64,000 bases of DNA from Streptomyces sp. 35G-GA-8 (GCF_023534745.1 NZ_JAMHJQ010000003.1:242504-306503); one strand, 5' to 3'. Shown: positions 19,352 through 27,900, counted from the stretch's first letter. Translations and numbers: made by a program. The notes: generated from the letters alone by a model not told the origin.

Positions 19352-20209
19352 TCAGTACTGGCCGAGCCGGCCGTCGCGCACGGCTCTGCGGTGGTTTCGG
19401 GAGAAGAGCCATCCTCCGAAGAGGACGAGCGCGAAGGTGTAGGCGAGCAGCCAGGGCAGGGTCCCGTCGGACCAGATGTCCCCGAGCGACTTCCCGTCGA
19501 AGAGCACCTTCGTGGTCGCCTCGACCCCCAGGGTGGTCGGCAGGAACCGCGCCACCACCGCCAGCCAGTCCGGGTACAGACCGAGCGGCATCATCGAGCC
19601 GTTCAGCAGGATGACCAGCGACGTGAACAGCGAGTGCAGGGCGCCGACCATGGGAGAGCTGATGGCGATGGCCGCGAGCACGAACGTGAACGCCAGGACG
19701 TTGACGACGACCAGGGCGTAGGGCACCAGCGCGGCTGCCTTCAGCGGAATCGTCACACCGGTCACGAACATCGGCACCAGTGTGGCGACCAGGGCCACCA
19801 TGAGCCCCAGCGTGGACGCGGTGACAAGCCGGCCCAGCATGAAGACCCACGGAGGCGCGGGCGACATATGGCTCTGGGAGTAGGTGCCGCCCCGCTTCTC
19901 CTCGACGAGGTCGGCCACCATGACCAGGCTGCCGTAATGCAGGAACCAGTAACCGCTGATGGCGACGAGCGTCTCCGGGATCAACTCCCTGCGGAGCGTG
20001 CCCTGCCCCATCACATACTGCATGCCGAGATACAGCACCGTGCTGATGACCAGCATGATGATGTGTCCCACGGGGTGGGCCAGTTGTGACAGCAGTCCCT
20101 TGCGGACCTCCGCCCGCAGCACGCTCATGCCGGTACGCGGGGTCAGCTTCCAGTCGGTACGGACCGGCGGTACCGGCCGTTCGGTGGCGGCGGGCGCGAC
20201 GCTAGTCAT
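19352..20209 (-). CDS. ABC-2 type transporter membrane subunit
   Basis: Second ABC-2 permease, 285 aa from the ATG at 20209, whose ATGACTAG overlaps the ATPase stop codon (translational coupling). An earlier in-frame start exists but would lie inside the ATPase gene. The sequence contains the same EVRKGLL motif as the neighbouring permease and about six membrane spans, including HIIMLVISTVLYLGM and LVVVNVLAFTFVLAAIAI. The two permeases are paralogues in tandem, a common arrangement for DrrAB-like antibiotic exporters that use a heterodimeric channel. It acts in the cytoplasmic membrane with the ATPase. The export substrate is inferred from context only. Confidence 0.88.
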   Translation of the reverse strand: MTSVAPAATERPVPPVRTDWKLTPRTGMSVLRAEVRKGLLSQLAHPVGHIIMLVISTVLYLGMQYVMGQGTLRRELIPETLVAISGYWFLHYGSLVMVADLVEEKRGGTYSQSHMSPAPPWVFMLGRLVTASTLGLMVALVATLVPMFVTGVTIPLKAAALVPYALVVVNVLAFTFVLAAIAISSPMVGALHSLFTSLVILLNGSMMPLGLYPDWLAVVARFLPTTLGVEATTKVLFDGKSLGDIWSDGTLPWLLAYTFALVLFGGWLFSRNHRRAVRDGRLGQY

Positions 20210-21194
20210 GGGCGGGCGCCTTGATGAGACCCATGAAGACGTCCTCCAGGTCCGGCTGCACCTGGGACAGCGACTGCACCACGGCCTGCTGGTCACGTAA
20301 CCGGTCGACGAGCGTGTAGACCTGCTGAGGGTCGCTCACGCGCCCCGAGATGATCGTCGTGCCCTCGACGCTGCGGGCGGTGAAGCCGGACGGGAGCGAG
20401 AGCTCCGGCAACTCCCCCTCGACGCGCACCTCGTACTTGTCCCGCTCACGGAATTGCGAGAGCAACTGCTCGGTGGGCAGGTCGGCGACGACCTGGCCCT
20501 TCCGGATCACGGCCACCCGGTCGCACAACTCCTCGACCACGTTCATCTGGTGGGTGGTGAGCAGGACCGTCTTGCCGCGCTCCCGCGACATGGTGCGGAT
20601 CCACTCCATGACCGTGCGGGTCGCCTCGACATCGAGTCCGATCGTGGGCTCGTCCAGCAGCACGATGGGCGGGTCGGCGATCAGGGCCGCGGCCACGGCG
20701 ACCTTCTGCTGCATGCCGCGCGAGTAGCCGCCGACCTTCTCGTCGCGGCGCTCCCAGAGGTCGAGGCCCTTCAGCAGCTCCTCGGCGCGGACGCGCGCGT
20801 CGGCGCCGCGCATGCCCTTCAGCCGCCCGAAGTACAGCAGGTTCTGCCAGGCGGAGAGCGTCCAGTAGACGTTGCGGGAGCCCTCCAGGACCGCGCCGAA
20901 CTGCTGCATCGCGGCGGACCGCCGGCGGGTGACGTCGAAGCCGTTCAGCAGTGTGCTGCCCGACGTGGGCGCCAGCAGCCCGGAAAGGATCTTGATTGTG
21001 GTCGTCTTCCCGGCGCCGTTCGGGCCCAGGAAGCCGAAGACCGTGCCGGCCGGGACCGACAGGGAGATGTTGTCGACGGACGGAGTGTCCGACGAGCCGT
21101 AGGTCTTGGTGAGCCCGCTGATCTCGATCGCGGGCGTGGCCGTGACTGCCCCTGGCCGGCCGGAACCGGCGGGTGCCTGGGTTTGCGTACTCAC
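20202..21194 (-). CDS. ABC transporter ATP-binding protein, DrrA-like
   Basis: Nucleotide-binding subunit of about 330 aa. The GTG at 21194 is preceded by a GAAGGTG ribosome site, and the family start (IEISGLTKTYG) follows about 25 residues later, so I reject the longer in-frame start at 21308. Motifs: Walker A GPNGAGKTTT, ABC signature region YSRGMQQKVAVA, Walker B VLLDEPTIG and the H-loop TTHQ. The C-terminal extension resembles that of DrrA-type antibiotic exporters. A TTA codon at 20300-20298 (minus strand) makes it bldA-dependent. The gene diverges from a TetR regulator, with only a short shared promoter region between, so that regulator probably controls it. Confidence 0.93.
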   Translation of the reverse strand: MSTQTQAPAGSGRPGAVTATPAIEISGLTKTYGSSDTPSVDNISLSVPAGTVFGFLGPNGAGKTTTIKILSGLLAPTSGSTLLNGFDVTRRRSAAMQQFGAVLEGSRNVYWTLSAWQNLLYFGRLKGMRGADARVRAEELLKGLDLWERRDEKVGGYSRGMQQKVAVAAALIADPPIVLLDEPTIGLDVEATRTVMEWIRTMSRERGKTVLLTTHQMNVVEELCDRVAVIRKGQVVADLPTEQLLSQFRERDKYEVRVEGELPELSLPSGFTARSVEGTTIISGRVSDPQQVYTLVDRLRDQQAVVQSLSQVQPDLEDVFMGLIKAPAHD

Positions 21195-21326
21195 ATTCGC
21201 ACCTTCATGGGTAAACAGCGCACCGAAACGTGAACACCATTTACTTTGCATGTGCTGTAATCTAAAGTCAAGGGTGTTCTCGTGGAATGCTGGGTGCAGG
21301 TCGGACACGAAGAAGCGGGCAGGCGG
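21195..21326. promoter_or_regulatory. Divergent promoter region between ABC exporter and TetR gene
   Basis: This short, locally AT-rich gap carries a minus-strand TTGACT that fits a -35 box, with AAAGTA about 18 bases on, pointing into the exporter operon. The same stretch holds an ACTTT...AAAGT inverted repeat separated by 16 bases, overlapping that promoter, which is a reasonable operator for the adjacent TetR protein. This is inference from position and sequence; no footprint is known to me. Confidence 0.45.
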
Positions 21327-22037
21327 ATGTCATCGAACTGGCGTGAGAAGCGGCGGGCGTCCGCCGTGGCGGAGATCAAGGAAGTGGCCCGACAACTCCT
21401 GGTCAAGGGAGGGGTGGCGGCCGTGACCCTGCGCGCCATCTCCCGCGAGATGGGCATGACGCCCTCGGCGCTCTACCGCTACTTCCCGAGCCTGGACGCG
21501 CTGCTGGCGGGCATGCGCAGCGATCTCTTCGAGGAGCTCGGCGAGGCCACCACCGAGGCGCGTGACGCCGTGCCCAGCGACGATCCGCTGCTGCGGCTGA
21601 TGGCGATGGCGCGCGCGTTCCGCGCCTGGGGGCTGGAGCACCGCGCGGAGTTCGGTCTCATGCTCGGCCCGCCTCCGTCGGGCAACGAGGGCGGTCCCGA
21701 CCCGGACGAACCGGATTACGCGCCCGCGTGCGTGGGCGTCACCTTCCTCGGCGAGATCGCGGAGCTGGAGCGGCGCGGCGCCCTCCGGGTCCCGTCGGTC
21801 GAGCTCATCGAGGGCCGGCTCGCACCGGGTCTGCGGGACTACCTCGACGGCCAGGAAGGGCTCGGCCTCCCGGTGATCTTCGCCTTCCTCGCGGTCTGGG
21901 CCAGGCTCTACGGCATCATCGCGATGGAGATCTTCGGGCACATGGCCTGGGCGGTGACCGACAGCGGCGCCCTCTTCGAGACCGAGCTGATCAACTTCGC
22001 CCAGCAGCTCTCGGGCGCCGCGTACGAGGGCTCCTGA
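21327..22037 (+). CDS. TetR-family transcriptional regulator (probable exporter repressor)
   Basis: About 236 aa from the ATG at 21327; an in-frame GTG at 21282 would add 15 residues and cannot be excluded. The N-terminal TetR helix-turn-helix is clear: EIKEVARQLLVKGGVAAVTL, then AISREMGMTPSALYRYFPS. The C-terminal ligand domain is of the type with the conserved FAFLAVWARLYGIIAMEIFGH helix, common in Streptomyces regulators. It is transcribed divergently from the DrrA-type exporter and probably represses it, with release by the pathway product or an intermediate. The ligand is unknown. Confidence 0.9.
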   Translation: MSSNWREKRRASAVAEIKEVARQLLVKGGVAAVTLRAISREMGMTPSALYRYFPSLDALLAGMRSDLFEELGEATTEARDAVPSDDPLLRLMAMARAFRAWGLEHRAEFGLMLGPPPSGNEGGPDPDEPDYAPACVGVTFLGEIAELERRGALRVPSVELIEGRLAPGLRDYLDGQEGLGLPVIFAFLAVWARLYGIIAMEIFGHMAWAVTDSGALFETELINFAQQLSGAAYEGS

Positions 22038-22103
22038 CGATACGAGGACCCCTGAAGCCGGTTCCGCCGACCTCAGGAATCCTCGTCGGTCCCGGGGCGC
22101 GCC

Positions 22104-22145
22104 CGGACCGGACACACCGGACCGGACACCCCGGACCGGACACCC
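22104..22145. repeat. Three tandem 14-bp repeats
   Basis: The unit CGGACCGGACACMC occurs three times in succession (starts at 22104, 22118 and 22132), between the convergent stops of the TetR gene and the glycosyltransferase gene. No function is evident; it ends one base before the glycosyltransferase stop codon. Confidence 0.8.
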
Positions 22146-22146
22146 C

Positions 22147-23343
22147 CTAGGGACGCACGGCGGTCCCGCGGTCGACATGGGCCAGGATCTCGTCCGCCGC
22201 GCGCACCGCCCCGCCGGACTCACGGATGTGCTCCCGCAGGTCCCGTGTCGCGGCCCAGGCGGTCTCGTCGGCCTCGATGTCCAGCACAGCGGCGCGAATC
22301 GCGCTCGCGGACGTCTCGTCCCGGCCGATCACACGTGCGACCCCGAAATCCGCGAGCTGGCGTGCCAGACCGTCCGCCGCGGCCAGTTGCGGCATCACGA
22401 CCAGCGGGGTGCCGGCGTGCAGCGCGTGCATCACCGTCCCGGTTCCGCCGGAGCAGACGGTGAGCCGGGCGTGCTCCAGCACGGACCCGAACGGTACCCA
22501 GGTGTGCGTCTCGACGTCGGCGGGCAGCGGCCCGATGTCGGCCGGGTCGACTCCCGGCCCCACCGCGATCACCACATGCCACGGCAGCCCCTCGAAGGCC
22601 TCGACACACATCCGGAACAGCTCGGGCTGCTGGTTGAAACTGGTGCCGAGCGAGACCAGGGCGACCGGCTTCCCGCTCGCCGGAGGCCGCCAGGTCTCCG
22701 CCGGGTCCGCCGCGCGCAGACAGGGGCCGACGAAGACGAACTTGTCGTCGGTCTCCGCGTCGATATAGCCGAACCTGCTCGGATAGAAGACGATCTTCAG
22801 CGCCTCGGGATCGCCCGTCAGCCGATGGAAGGCCACTTCCGGGTCGACGCCGTTCATCTCCGCGTACCGCCGCATCTCGCCGCGCAGTTCGGCGTACGCG
22901 GCGTCACCGATGGCGGCCGGTGTGACGTGCTGACTGACACACCCGACCGGGAAGAGCCGTACCGCCGGGACACCCCACTTCTCCCCGAGCAGCTCGCCGA
23001 TCCACCGCACGTAACCGTCATAGACGACGGCGTCCGGGCGGTCGTCCGCGAAGTGGGCGTCGAACAGCGATGTGGTGGCGATGCCCTCGCGCACCCCGCT
23101 CAGCAGTACTTTGGCCAGCCAGTTGTCCGTGCCGGGAGGAAAGTCCCGCTGTACGTCGATGGTGGACTCGTACGGGATGACGCTCGCCCCGGTGGAGGCG
23201 ACCTCCTTCGCGAACGCGGCGGTGGCCGGATAGCTCACCCGGTGTCCTCGGCGTACCAGCTCCTCGACGACCGCGAGAGTGGGCGCGAGATGCCCGGGCG
23301 CGGGGACGTTGAAGAAGGCGATGTGCCGGCTGCTGCTGCCCAT
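22147..23343 (-). CDS. MGT-family (GT1) glycosyltransferase
   Basis: GT-B fold glycosyltransferase, 398 aa, of the macrolide glycosyltransferase family (OleD-like). The N-terminal acceptor half starts IAFFNVPAPGHLAPTL. The C-terminal donor half has the GT1 signature HTWVPFGSVLEHARLTVCSGGTGT followed by HAGTPLVVMPQ, but the His usual in the HxGxGT donor motif is replaced (CSGGTGT). It is the only glycosyltransferase in the window and the aminosugar cassette the only sugar pathway, so transfer of the TDP-aminosugar to the aglycone is the simplest role; self-resistance glycosylation as by OleD is the alternative. It lies 13 bases downstream of the methyltransferase gene, in a minus-strand operon with a flavin monooxygenase. 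No DesVIII-like helper protein is seen. Confidence 0.9.
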   Translation of the reverse strand: MGSSSRHIAFFNVPAPGHLAPTLAVVEELVRRGHRVSYPATAAFAKEVASTGASVIPYESTIDVQRDFPPGTDNWLAKVLLSGVREGIATTSLFDAHFADDRPDAVVYDGYVRWIGELLGEKWGVPAVRLFPVGCVSQHVTPAAIGDAAYAELRGEMRRYAEMNGVDPEVAFHRLTGDPEALKIVFYPSRFGYIDAETDDKFVFVGPCLRAADPAETWRPPASGKPVALVSLGTSFNQQPELFRMCVEAFEGLPWHVVIAVGPGVDPADIGPLPADVETHTWVPFGSVLEHARLTVCSGGTGTVMHALHAGTPLVVMPQLAAADGLARQLADFGVARVIGRDETSASAIRAAVLDIEADETAWAATRDLREHIRESGGAVRAADEILAHVDRGTAVRP

Positions 23344-23356
23344 GACAGGACCTCCC

Positions 23357-24142
23357 TCAGACCCGCCGGCCGCGGATGGAGACGAACTCGTGGCTCCGCA
23401 CGACCATGGCCTTGTTGTGCATCAGATCCTTGAGGAAGAGGTCGATGTCGGAGGCGTCGAAACCGGCCTCGATCATGGCGTCGCGCTTCTGGCTGACGTT
23501 GTTCTCGTACAGCCGGCAGCCGTAGTCGCCGCCCGTCCAGCTCTCGAAGTGCCAGCGGGTGCGTACGGAGGAGAGACCGGCGTCGAGCATGGTCCGGTGG
23601 ACCTCGTGGCCCCAGCCGCCGTGTGTGTGACGGGCCGTCATCACGTCGTACAGTCCGTCCAGGACCCGCTTGAAGACCGCGGCGTGCTCCTCGCTCGGTG
23701 CGGACACCACCCGTGGGGTCGAGCGGACGAACTCGCCCAGCAGCAGCCAGCCCCCCGGCTTCAGCGAGCCGGCCAGACGGTGGACGAACTCCACCCGGTT
23801 CTCCAGGTGGTGGGTCAGCAGCCGGCCGTGGATGAGGTCGAACGGGCCCTCCGCGGCTAGCGGTTCACCGCTGCTCAGGTCCTGGGTGTGAATCCCGATG
23901 TTCGGCCCCTGCGGGACCATGTGGGTGTCCTGGTCGATGGCCTCGACCCGACCGGTCTCACCGGCCAGCTCGGACAGCATTCTCGTCACCGAGCCGCCGC
24001 CGGCTCCGAGATCGAGGTAGTGGCCGCCCGCGCCCGGTGCTATCTCGCCGAGCTCGGCGCGGGTGAAGGGGTCGAGGAACTCCTCAAGCGGGCTCAACTG
24101 GGCGGGGACGTTGTGGAATACGTAGTCGGCGAGATTGGTCAT
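23357..24142 (-). CDS. SAM-dependent methyltransferase (class I)
   Basis: Small-molecule methyltransferase, 261 aa. The SAM-binding motif I is LDLGAGGGSVTRML, motif II is VEAIDQD, and FDLIHGRLLTHH with LKPGGWLLLGE follow as motifs III/post-motif, as in O/N/C-methyltransferases of polyketide tailoring. The ATG start at 24142 follows GAGGAAG. It lies in the minus-strand operon between a flavin monooxygenase and the glycosyltransferase, which suggests tailoring of the aglycone, for example O-methylation after hydroxylation, rather than sugar N-methylation (a DesVI-like enzyme for that is encoded at 37174). The acceptor atom cannot be told from sequence. Confidence 0.88.
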   Translation of the reverse strand: MTNLADYVFHNVPAQLSPLEEFLDPFTRAELGEIAPGAGGHYLDLGAGGGSVTRMLSELAGETGRVEAIDQDTHMVPQGPNIGIHTQDLSSGEPLAAEGPFDLIHGRLLTHHLENRVEFVHRLAGSLKPGGWLLLGEFVRSTPRVVSAPSEEHAAVFKRVLDGLYDVMTARHTHGGWGHEVHRTMLDAGLSSVRTRWHFESWTGGDYGCRLYENNVSQKRDAMIEAGFDASDIDLFLKDLMHNKAMVVRSHEFVSIRGRRV

Positions 24143-24202
24143 CGTCTTCCTCTGTGGTGGTGGAGCCGGCGGTGGGCGCAGCGCTGCGGTCGTCGGGGAC
24201 CG

Positions 24203-25381
24203 TCAGGGGCTGTAACTGAACAGTTCCTTGTCCCGGTAGGTCTCCTCGCGACGCTTCATGGACTTGATCAGCGCGTCGCGGAGCCGGCCCACGAGGGGGT
24301 TGGTGGTGTGACCCAGCCGCGCGATCAGCCGCGAGTGCTGGACGATCTTGTTGGCGCGCCGCGAGCGGACACGCGCGTAGTGGCGCAGGGCGGTGGGCAC
24401 CTCATGCTCGGACAGCAGGCAGGCCAGGCTGGCGACGTCCTCCAGCGCCATGTTGGCGCCCTGGCCCAGGACGGGCCCGATCGGGTGCGCGGCGTCGCCG
24501 AGCAGTGCGAGCCTGCCGCTGTGCCAGCGCTTCAGGGGCGGGCAGTCATGGACATCGGTGACGACCATGTCCTCCAGCGCGCAGGAAGCGACCGTTTCCG
24601 GCAGGGGAGCGGACCACTCGCCCCACAGCTCCAGCAGATCGGCCTTGGCCCGCTCGACAGGCTTGGCCGGCCAGCTGTGCTCGGGGGCATTGACGGTGGC
24701 CGTCCAGAAGAGGCGTGTGTCGTCGAACGCCTCGGCGAAGAAGTGGCCGCCGGGTCCGACGAACACGAAGCCGTCGCCGTGCTGGGCCGGCCTCTTGGAG
24801 ATGCCGCGGACGGAGGTGAACCCGAGATAGCGCGGCGGCACCTCACCGGTGACCAGCGACCGCAGTGTGGAGCGCACCCCGTCGGCCCCGACGACCAGAT
24901 CGCCGGTGACGGTGCGGCCGTCGGTCAGCCGCACCGTGGCGGTGTCACCGGCGCTGGACGCCGCCACCACGGTGGCCTGGTGATGGACCGTCACCGGCGC
25001 CGGCCCCGGCCGGTGCACCGCCTCGGCCAGGATCCGGTGCAGGTCGGCCCGGAGGATGCCGATCATCGGGGCGCCCCATTTCGCCGGGAAGTTGCCGACC
25101 TCACGGCTCTTCAGGAGCTTGCCGTCCCAGGACATGATCGGCATGTCGGAGGCATGCCGGTCACTGGACCATCCCGCGCTCCGCACGGCCTCGCCGAGCC
25201 GGGGGCTGATGCGGTCCACCGACTTGACCCCGTTGGGCGTGAGCTCGATCCCCGATCCCGTGTTGCCGAACCCCTTCGCGCGCTCGAACACCTCCGCGGA
25301 GATTCCGCGCTCGCGCAGGGCGACAGCGAGCGCGAGTCCGCCGATCCCCCCGCCGGCGATGAGTACCTTGATCGACTTCAT
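24203..25381 (-). CDS. FAD-dependent monooxygenase (aromatic hydroxylase type)
   Basis: Single-component flavoprotein monooxygenase of 392 aa from the ATG at 25381, which has GGGAGG upstream; a longer frame to 25489 adds nothing family-like. The FAD-binding N-terminus is VLIAGGGIGGLALAVALRERG, the DG motif is GDLVVGADGVRSTLR, and the second FAD motif is ALLGDAAHPIGPVLGQGANMA. This pattern places it with salicylate hydroxylase/PHBH-type enzymes that hydroxylate or epoxidise rings using NAD(P)H and oxygen. It leads a minus-strand operon with the methyltransferase and glycosyltransferase, so hydroxylation, methylation and glycosylation may follow in order. It is a different subfamily from the MonCI-like enzyme at 32496. 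Confidence 0.92.
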   Translation of the reverse strand: MKSIKVLIAGGGIGGLALAVALRERGISAEVFERAKGFGNTGSGIELTPNGVKSVDRISPRLGEAVRSAGWSSDRHASDMPIMSWDGKLLKSREVGNFPAKWGAPMIGILRADLHRILAEAVHRPGPAPVTVHHQATVVAASSAGDTATVRLTDGRTVTGDLVVGADGVRSTLRSLVTGEVPPRYLGFTSVRGISKRPAQHGDGFVFVGPGGHFFAEAFDDTRLFWTATVNAPEHSWPAKPVERAKADLLELWGEWSAPLPETVASCALEDMVVTDVHDCPPLKRWHSGRLALLGDAAHPIGPVLGQGANMALEDVASLACLLSEHEVPTALRHYARVRSRRANKIVQHSRLIARLGHTTNPLVGRLRDALIKSMKRREETYRDKELFSYSP

Positions 25382-25627
25382 GTCCGAGTCCCTCCCGAGC
25401 TGTTGTCCCCGGCTCCCATGGAGGGCCGGGAAGGCTGTTTTCTGCCCCGGTCGTCGCCACCGGGCACGAGAGCGCGTAAGAGCGGCCAAGGGGGCCCGGA
25501 TACCGATCCAGTGCGTTCGCCGAGTTTTTCCGCGTTCGCGTGCTGCCGCGTTCGACTTTCTCGGGAAAAGGCCGCCCCCAGGTGTTTTGACGAGCAGTTT
25601 CGCATGACGTAACCCTCGCGAGAATAT

Positions 25628-25640
25628 CCCAGATTGCTAT
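25628..25640 (-). promoter_or_regulatory. Cluster-wide motif, copy 1
   Basis: Minus-strand AGCAATCTGGG, 247 bases upstream of the monooxygenase start at 25381 and also in the region upstream of the SagB-type gene. It matches the 3' half of the consensus TTGAGCAATCCWGG but lacks TTG at the 5' end. Confidence 0.4.
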
Positions 25641-25706
25641 TCTTTCCGGTGATCCGGAGGGCTTGTGGACGAGACATCGACGCGGCTATCGTCATCAATT
25701 CCTGCG

Positions 25707-25734
25707 CGCGGCCGATTAATCGCGGCCGATTAAT
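25707..25734. repeat. Perfect tandem 14-bp repeat upstream of the SagB-type oxidase gene
   Basis: CGCGGCCGATTAAT occurs twice head to tail, ending 36 bases before the ATG at 25771. Each unit includes the palindrome ATTAAT, so the element could be a pair of operator sites or overlap the promoter. The regulator is unknown. Confidence 0.75.
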
Positions 25735-25770
25735 TCTGCACAAATCTGCGGACCGAGGACGGATGACGGA

Positions 25771-27477
25771 ATGACGACAATGGCAGGCATGGACGGAGCG
25801 GACGGTAAGGCACCCTCCTGGCGTTCCCTGCGCATATCCCTCGACGACGAGGCGTCCGCGGAGCGGCTGCTGCTCACCGTCGTCGCGCCCTGGGCGGCCG
25901 GGCGCACGGCCGACCGTGCCGTGGCGAGCTGGTTCCCCGAGCGCGCGGGCGGGCACGGGGAGCAGCTGCGCGTGCATGTCCTGAGCGCGGACGAGCGGAC
26001 CATGGCCGGGCTCGTCGAGGCGATCCGCTCCGCCGGACCGAACGCGTCCGGTCCGGCCCCGGAGATGACCGAGCATCCCTACGTGCCCGACGCGGCCCTG
26101 TTCGGCGGCGTCGACGGAGTCGCGGTGTGCGCGGAGCACTTCGGCGACGCCGCGCGCACCGCCGTCGAGACGATCCGGGCGACGCCGTCGCGCGAGAAGC
26201 GCCTGCGCGCGGCCGCCGCTCTGCTGCTGGCCTCCGCTCTGGCCGCCGGGCCCGATCCGCGCAAGGCCGTTCAGTGGCTGCGCGGCCACGCGTCCTCGCT
26301 GGCCGGCACGGCGGACGTCGCCGACGCGCGGACCCGCGCCGAGGAGGACCACTTCCGCAACGAGGCCGAGTGGCGGCACCGGCACGCCGCCACCCGCGCG
26401 GAGACCGCCCGGCCCACGACCACGACCGGGGACTGGTACCGGCGGCAGTGTGCCATGTGGACGTCGCTGACACGGCTGCGGGAAGCGGGGCGGCTCGACG
26501 GGACCCCCGGGGACGTTCTCCGGGCGTTCGCACGGCTGCTCCTCGGTCAGTTGGGCCTCGGTGCGCATGACGAGGCGTACGTGGCCTGGCTGGTGTCCAT
26601 GGACCTCGTCTCGCCGGGACCGCGCGAGCCCTTCTTCGCCGACTCCCAGACGTCCGTCGACCGCCTCATGCACGAGCACAGCAAGTACTTCGACGCCCGC
26701 CTCATGGACCAGCGCCCCGACATGGCCGGTGCGACGGCCGAGGGGCGCCAGGAGCTCCCGCCCGTGCTCGCGCGCGTCGAACTCGGACGACCGCCGGCGC
26801 CCGGTCCTGACGTCCCGGGGTTCGAGGAGGTGCTGCTCGCCCGCCGCAGCGCGTACGGCTCGTACGGAGGCCCCGTCACCCTTGGCCAACTCGGCGCGCT
26901 GCTCTACTACTCGGCGGGTGTCACGGCGCGGAAGACCATGCCAGGGGCGGACAGCTCCTACCCGGTCAGGCCGTACCCGAGCGGCGGCACCCGCTACCCC
27001 CTGCGCATCCTGCTGTACTGCCACGCCGTCGACGGACTCGCACGGGGCACCTATCTCTACGACCCGGAGGGACACGCGCTCGAACAGCTGGGTGACAGGG
27101 ACATCAGCGCCGATCTGATGCGGATGGCGCCCGCCACCGATCCCCGCGTGGTCTTCCCGCCCAAGGCGGGCGGGAATCTGCACGTCGACGACTGCCCGCT
27201 GTGGGTCTTCACCGTGGCCGACCTGACTTTCCAGCGACTTCACTACGGCCTGCGCTCCTATCGTCTCGTCCTTCAGGAGAGCGGCCACCTCGCGCAGAAT
27301 CTCGCGCTCGTCGCGACGTGGCTGGGCAAGTCCTCGGTGGGGCTCGGCGGGTTCTACGACGACACCGCGAACGAGGCACTGGCGCTGGACGGGGTCAACT
27401 CGTCAGTGGTCTACGTCCATCTCGTCGGCGTGGTGCGACCGCCGTCCCGCACTGACGGAGCGCTTCCTGATGCCTGA
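25771..27477 (+). CDS. Stand-alone SagB/McbC-type FMN dehydrogenase (probable thiazoline oxidase)
   Basis: Protein of 568 aa. The C-terminal half (about 345-560) is a SagB-type nitroreductase-fold FMN dehydrogenase: EVLLARRSAYGSYGGPVTL, then GALLYYSAGV, YPSGGTRYPLRILLYCHAVDGL, YDPEGHALEQL and LQESGHLAQNLALVATWLG. This family oxidises azolines to azoles in RiPP pathways and, as the Ox domain, in bleomycin- and myxothiazol-type NRPS lines. The N-terminal about 340 residues are unrecognised. No YcaO cyclodehydratase or precursor peptide is present in the window, and the cluster encodes three cysteine Cy modules, so converting an NRPS-made thiazoline to a thiazole is the natural role. It is a single gene with its own upstream region carrying a tandem repeat. 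Confidence 0.9.
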   Translation: MTTMAGMDGADGKAPSWRSLRISLDDEASAERLLLTVVAPWAAGRTADRAVASWFPERAGGHGEQLRVHVLSADERTMAGLVEAIRSAGPNASGPAPEMTEHPYVPDAALFGGVDGVAVCAEHFGDAARTAVETIRATPSREKRLRAAAALLLASALAAGPDPRKAVQWLRGHASSLAGTADVADARTRAEEDHFRNEAEWRHRHAATRAETARPTTTTGDWYRRQCAMWTSLTRLREAGRLDGTPGDVLRAFARLLLGQLGLGAHDEAYVAWLVSMDLVSPGPREPFFADSQTSVDRLMHEHSKYFDARLMDQRPDMAGATAEGRQELPPVLARVELGRPPAPGPDVPGFEEVLLARRSAYGSYGGPVTLGQLGALLYYSAGVTARKTMPGADSSYPVRPYPSGGTRYPLRILLYCHAVDGLARGTYLYDPEGHALEQLGDRDISADLMRMAPATDPRVVFPPKAGGNLHVDDCPLWVFTVADLTFQRLHYGLRSYRLVLQESGHLAQNLALVATWLGKSSVGLGGFYDDTANEALALDGVNSSVVYVHLVGVVRPPSRTDGALPDA

Positions 27478-27900
27478 CCGTGCGGGAGCGGTGCGAGGCG
27501 GGGTGGGACACGCGGACTGGCCGACCGGGCGCTGTCCGCCCCCTTGAGCTGCGACGTTCCGCGGTGGGCACGGGCTTCCTCCCGGTGGACGCCGAGATTA
27601 CTATATGAGAGCTCTAGTGTCTCCCTCTTCTCAACAAGTCGTCGCCCGCCCCGCACCCGGCGCGGGCGGGCGCGGGTGCCGCCGGAGGGATGGGCCGGCC
27701 CGGCGGAGGGGCCGGTTCCCGAGGCATCTCCGGCCATTCCGCAATCCGGGGCGACGCGATTCCGAGGCGCTCTTAGAGATTCGGCAATCATGCGCACGGC
27801 CTCTTGTTGAGCAATTCAGGAGGCGACGGTCCTTGGCCCGCCTGTGAGAGTCATCGTCCTGACGCAATGGCTGTCATTGCAAAGCCCAGGGGGAGTTGAC
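27478..27900. other. 423-bp intergenic region before the haloperoxidase-like gene
   Basis: I see no credible gene. The small frames on both strands have no family features and no ribosome site. The region has a locally AT-rich stretch (GAGATTACTATATGAG, near 27600) that could be a promoter, and one copy of the cluster-wide motif, TTGAGCAATTCAGG (27807-27820), 81 bases before the ATG at 27901. Confidence 0.5.
27807..27820 (+). promoter_or_regulatory. Cluster-wide motif, copy 2
   Basis: TTGAGCAATTCAGG, 81 bases before the ATG of the haloperoxidase-like gene and in the same orientation. One of the best matches to the consensus TTGAGCAATCCWGG. Confidence 0.5.

Larger units (their letters stand above)
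25382..25770. promoter_or_regulatory. 389-bp divergent intergenic region (monooxygenase operon / SagB oxidase)
   Basis: No convincing gene lies here. The region is more AT-rich than its flanks towards the SagB side. It holds TTGACG near 25577 with TAACCC 17 bases later (possible + strand promoter), one copy of the cluster-wide AGCAATCTGGG motif (minus strand, 25638-25628), and a perfect tandem 14-bp repeat at 25707-25734. All are candidate control sites for the two divergent units. Confidence 0.55.

Noticed and set aside
18215-20089. A 624-aa plus-strand frame over the ABC permease genes
   Set aside because: Charged, repetitive translation rich in His, Gln, Asp and Arg with no domain; the minus strand encodes two recognisable membrane subunits.
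25378-27288. A 636-aa minus-strand frame opposite the SagB-type gene
   Set aside because: The plus strand shows the SagB motifs; the minus frame has none and would run across the divergent promoter.
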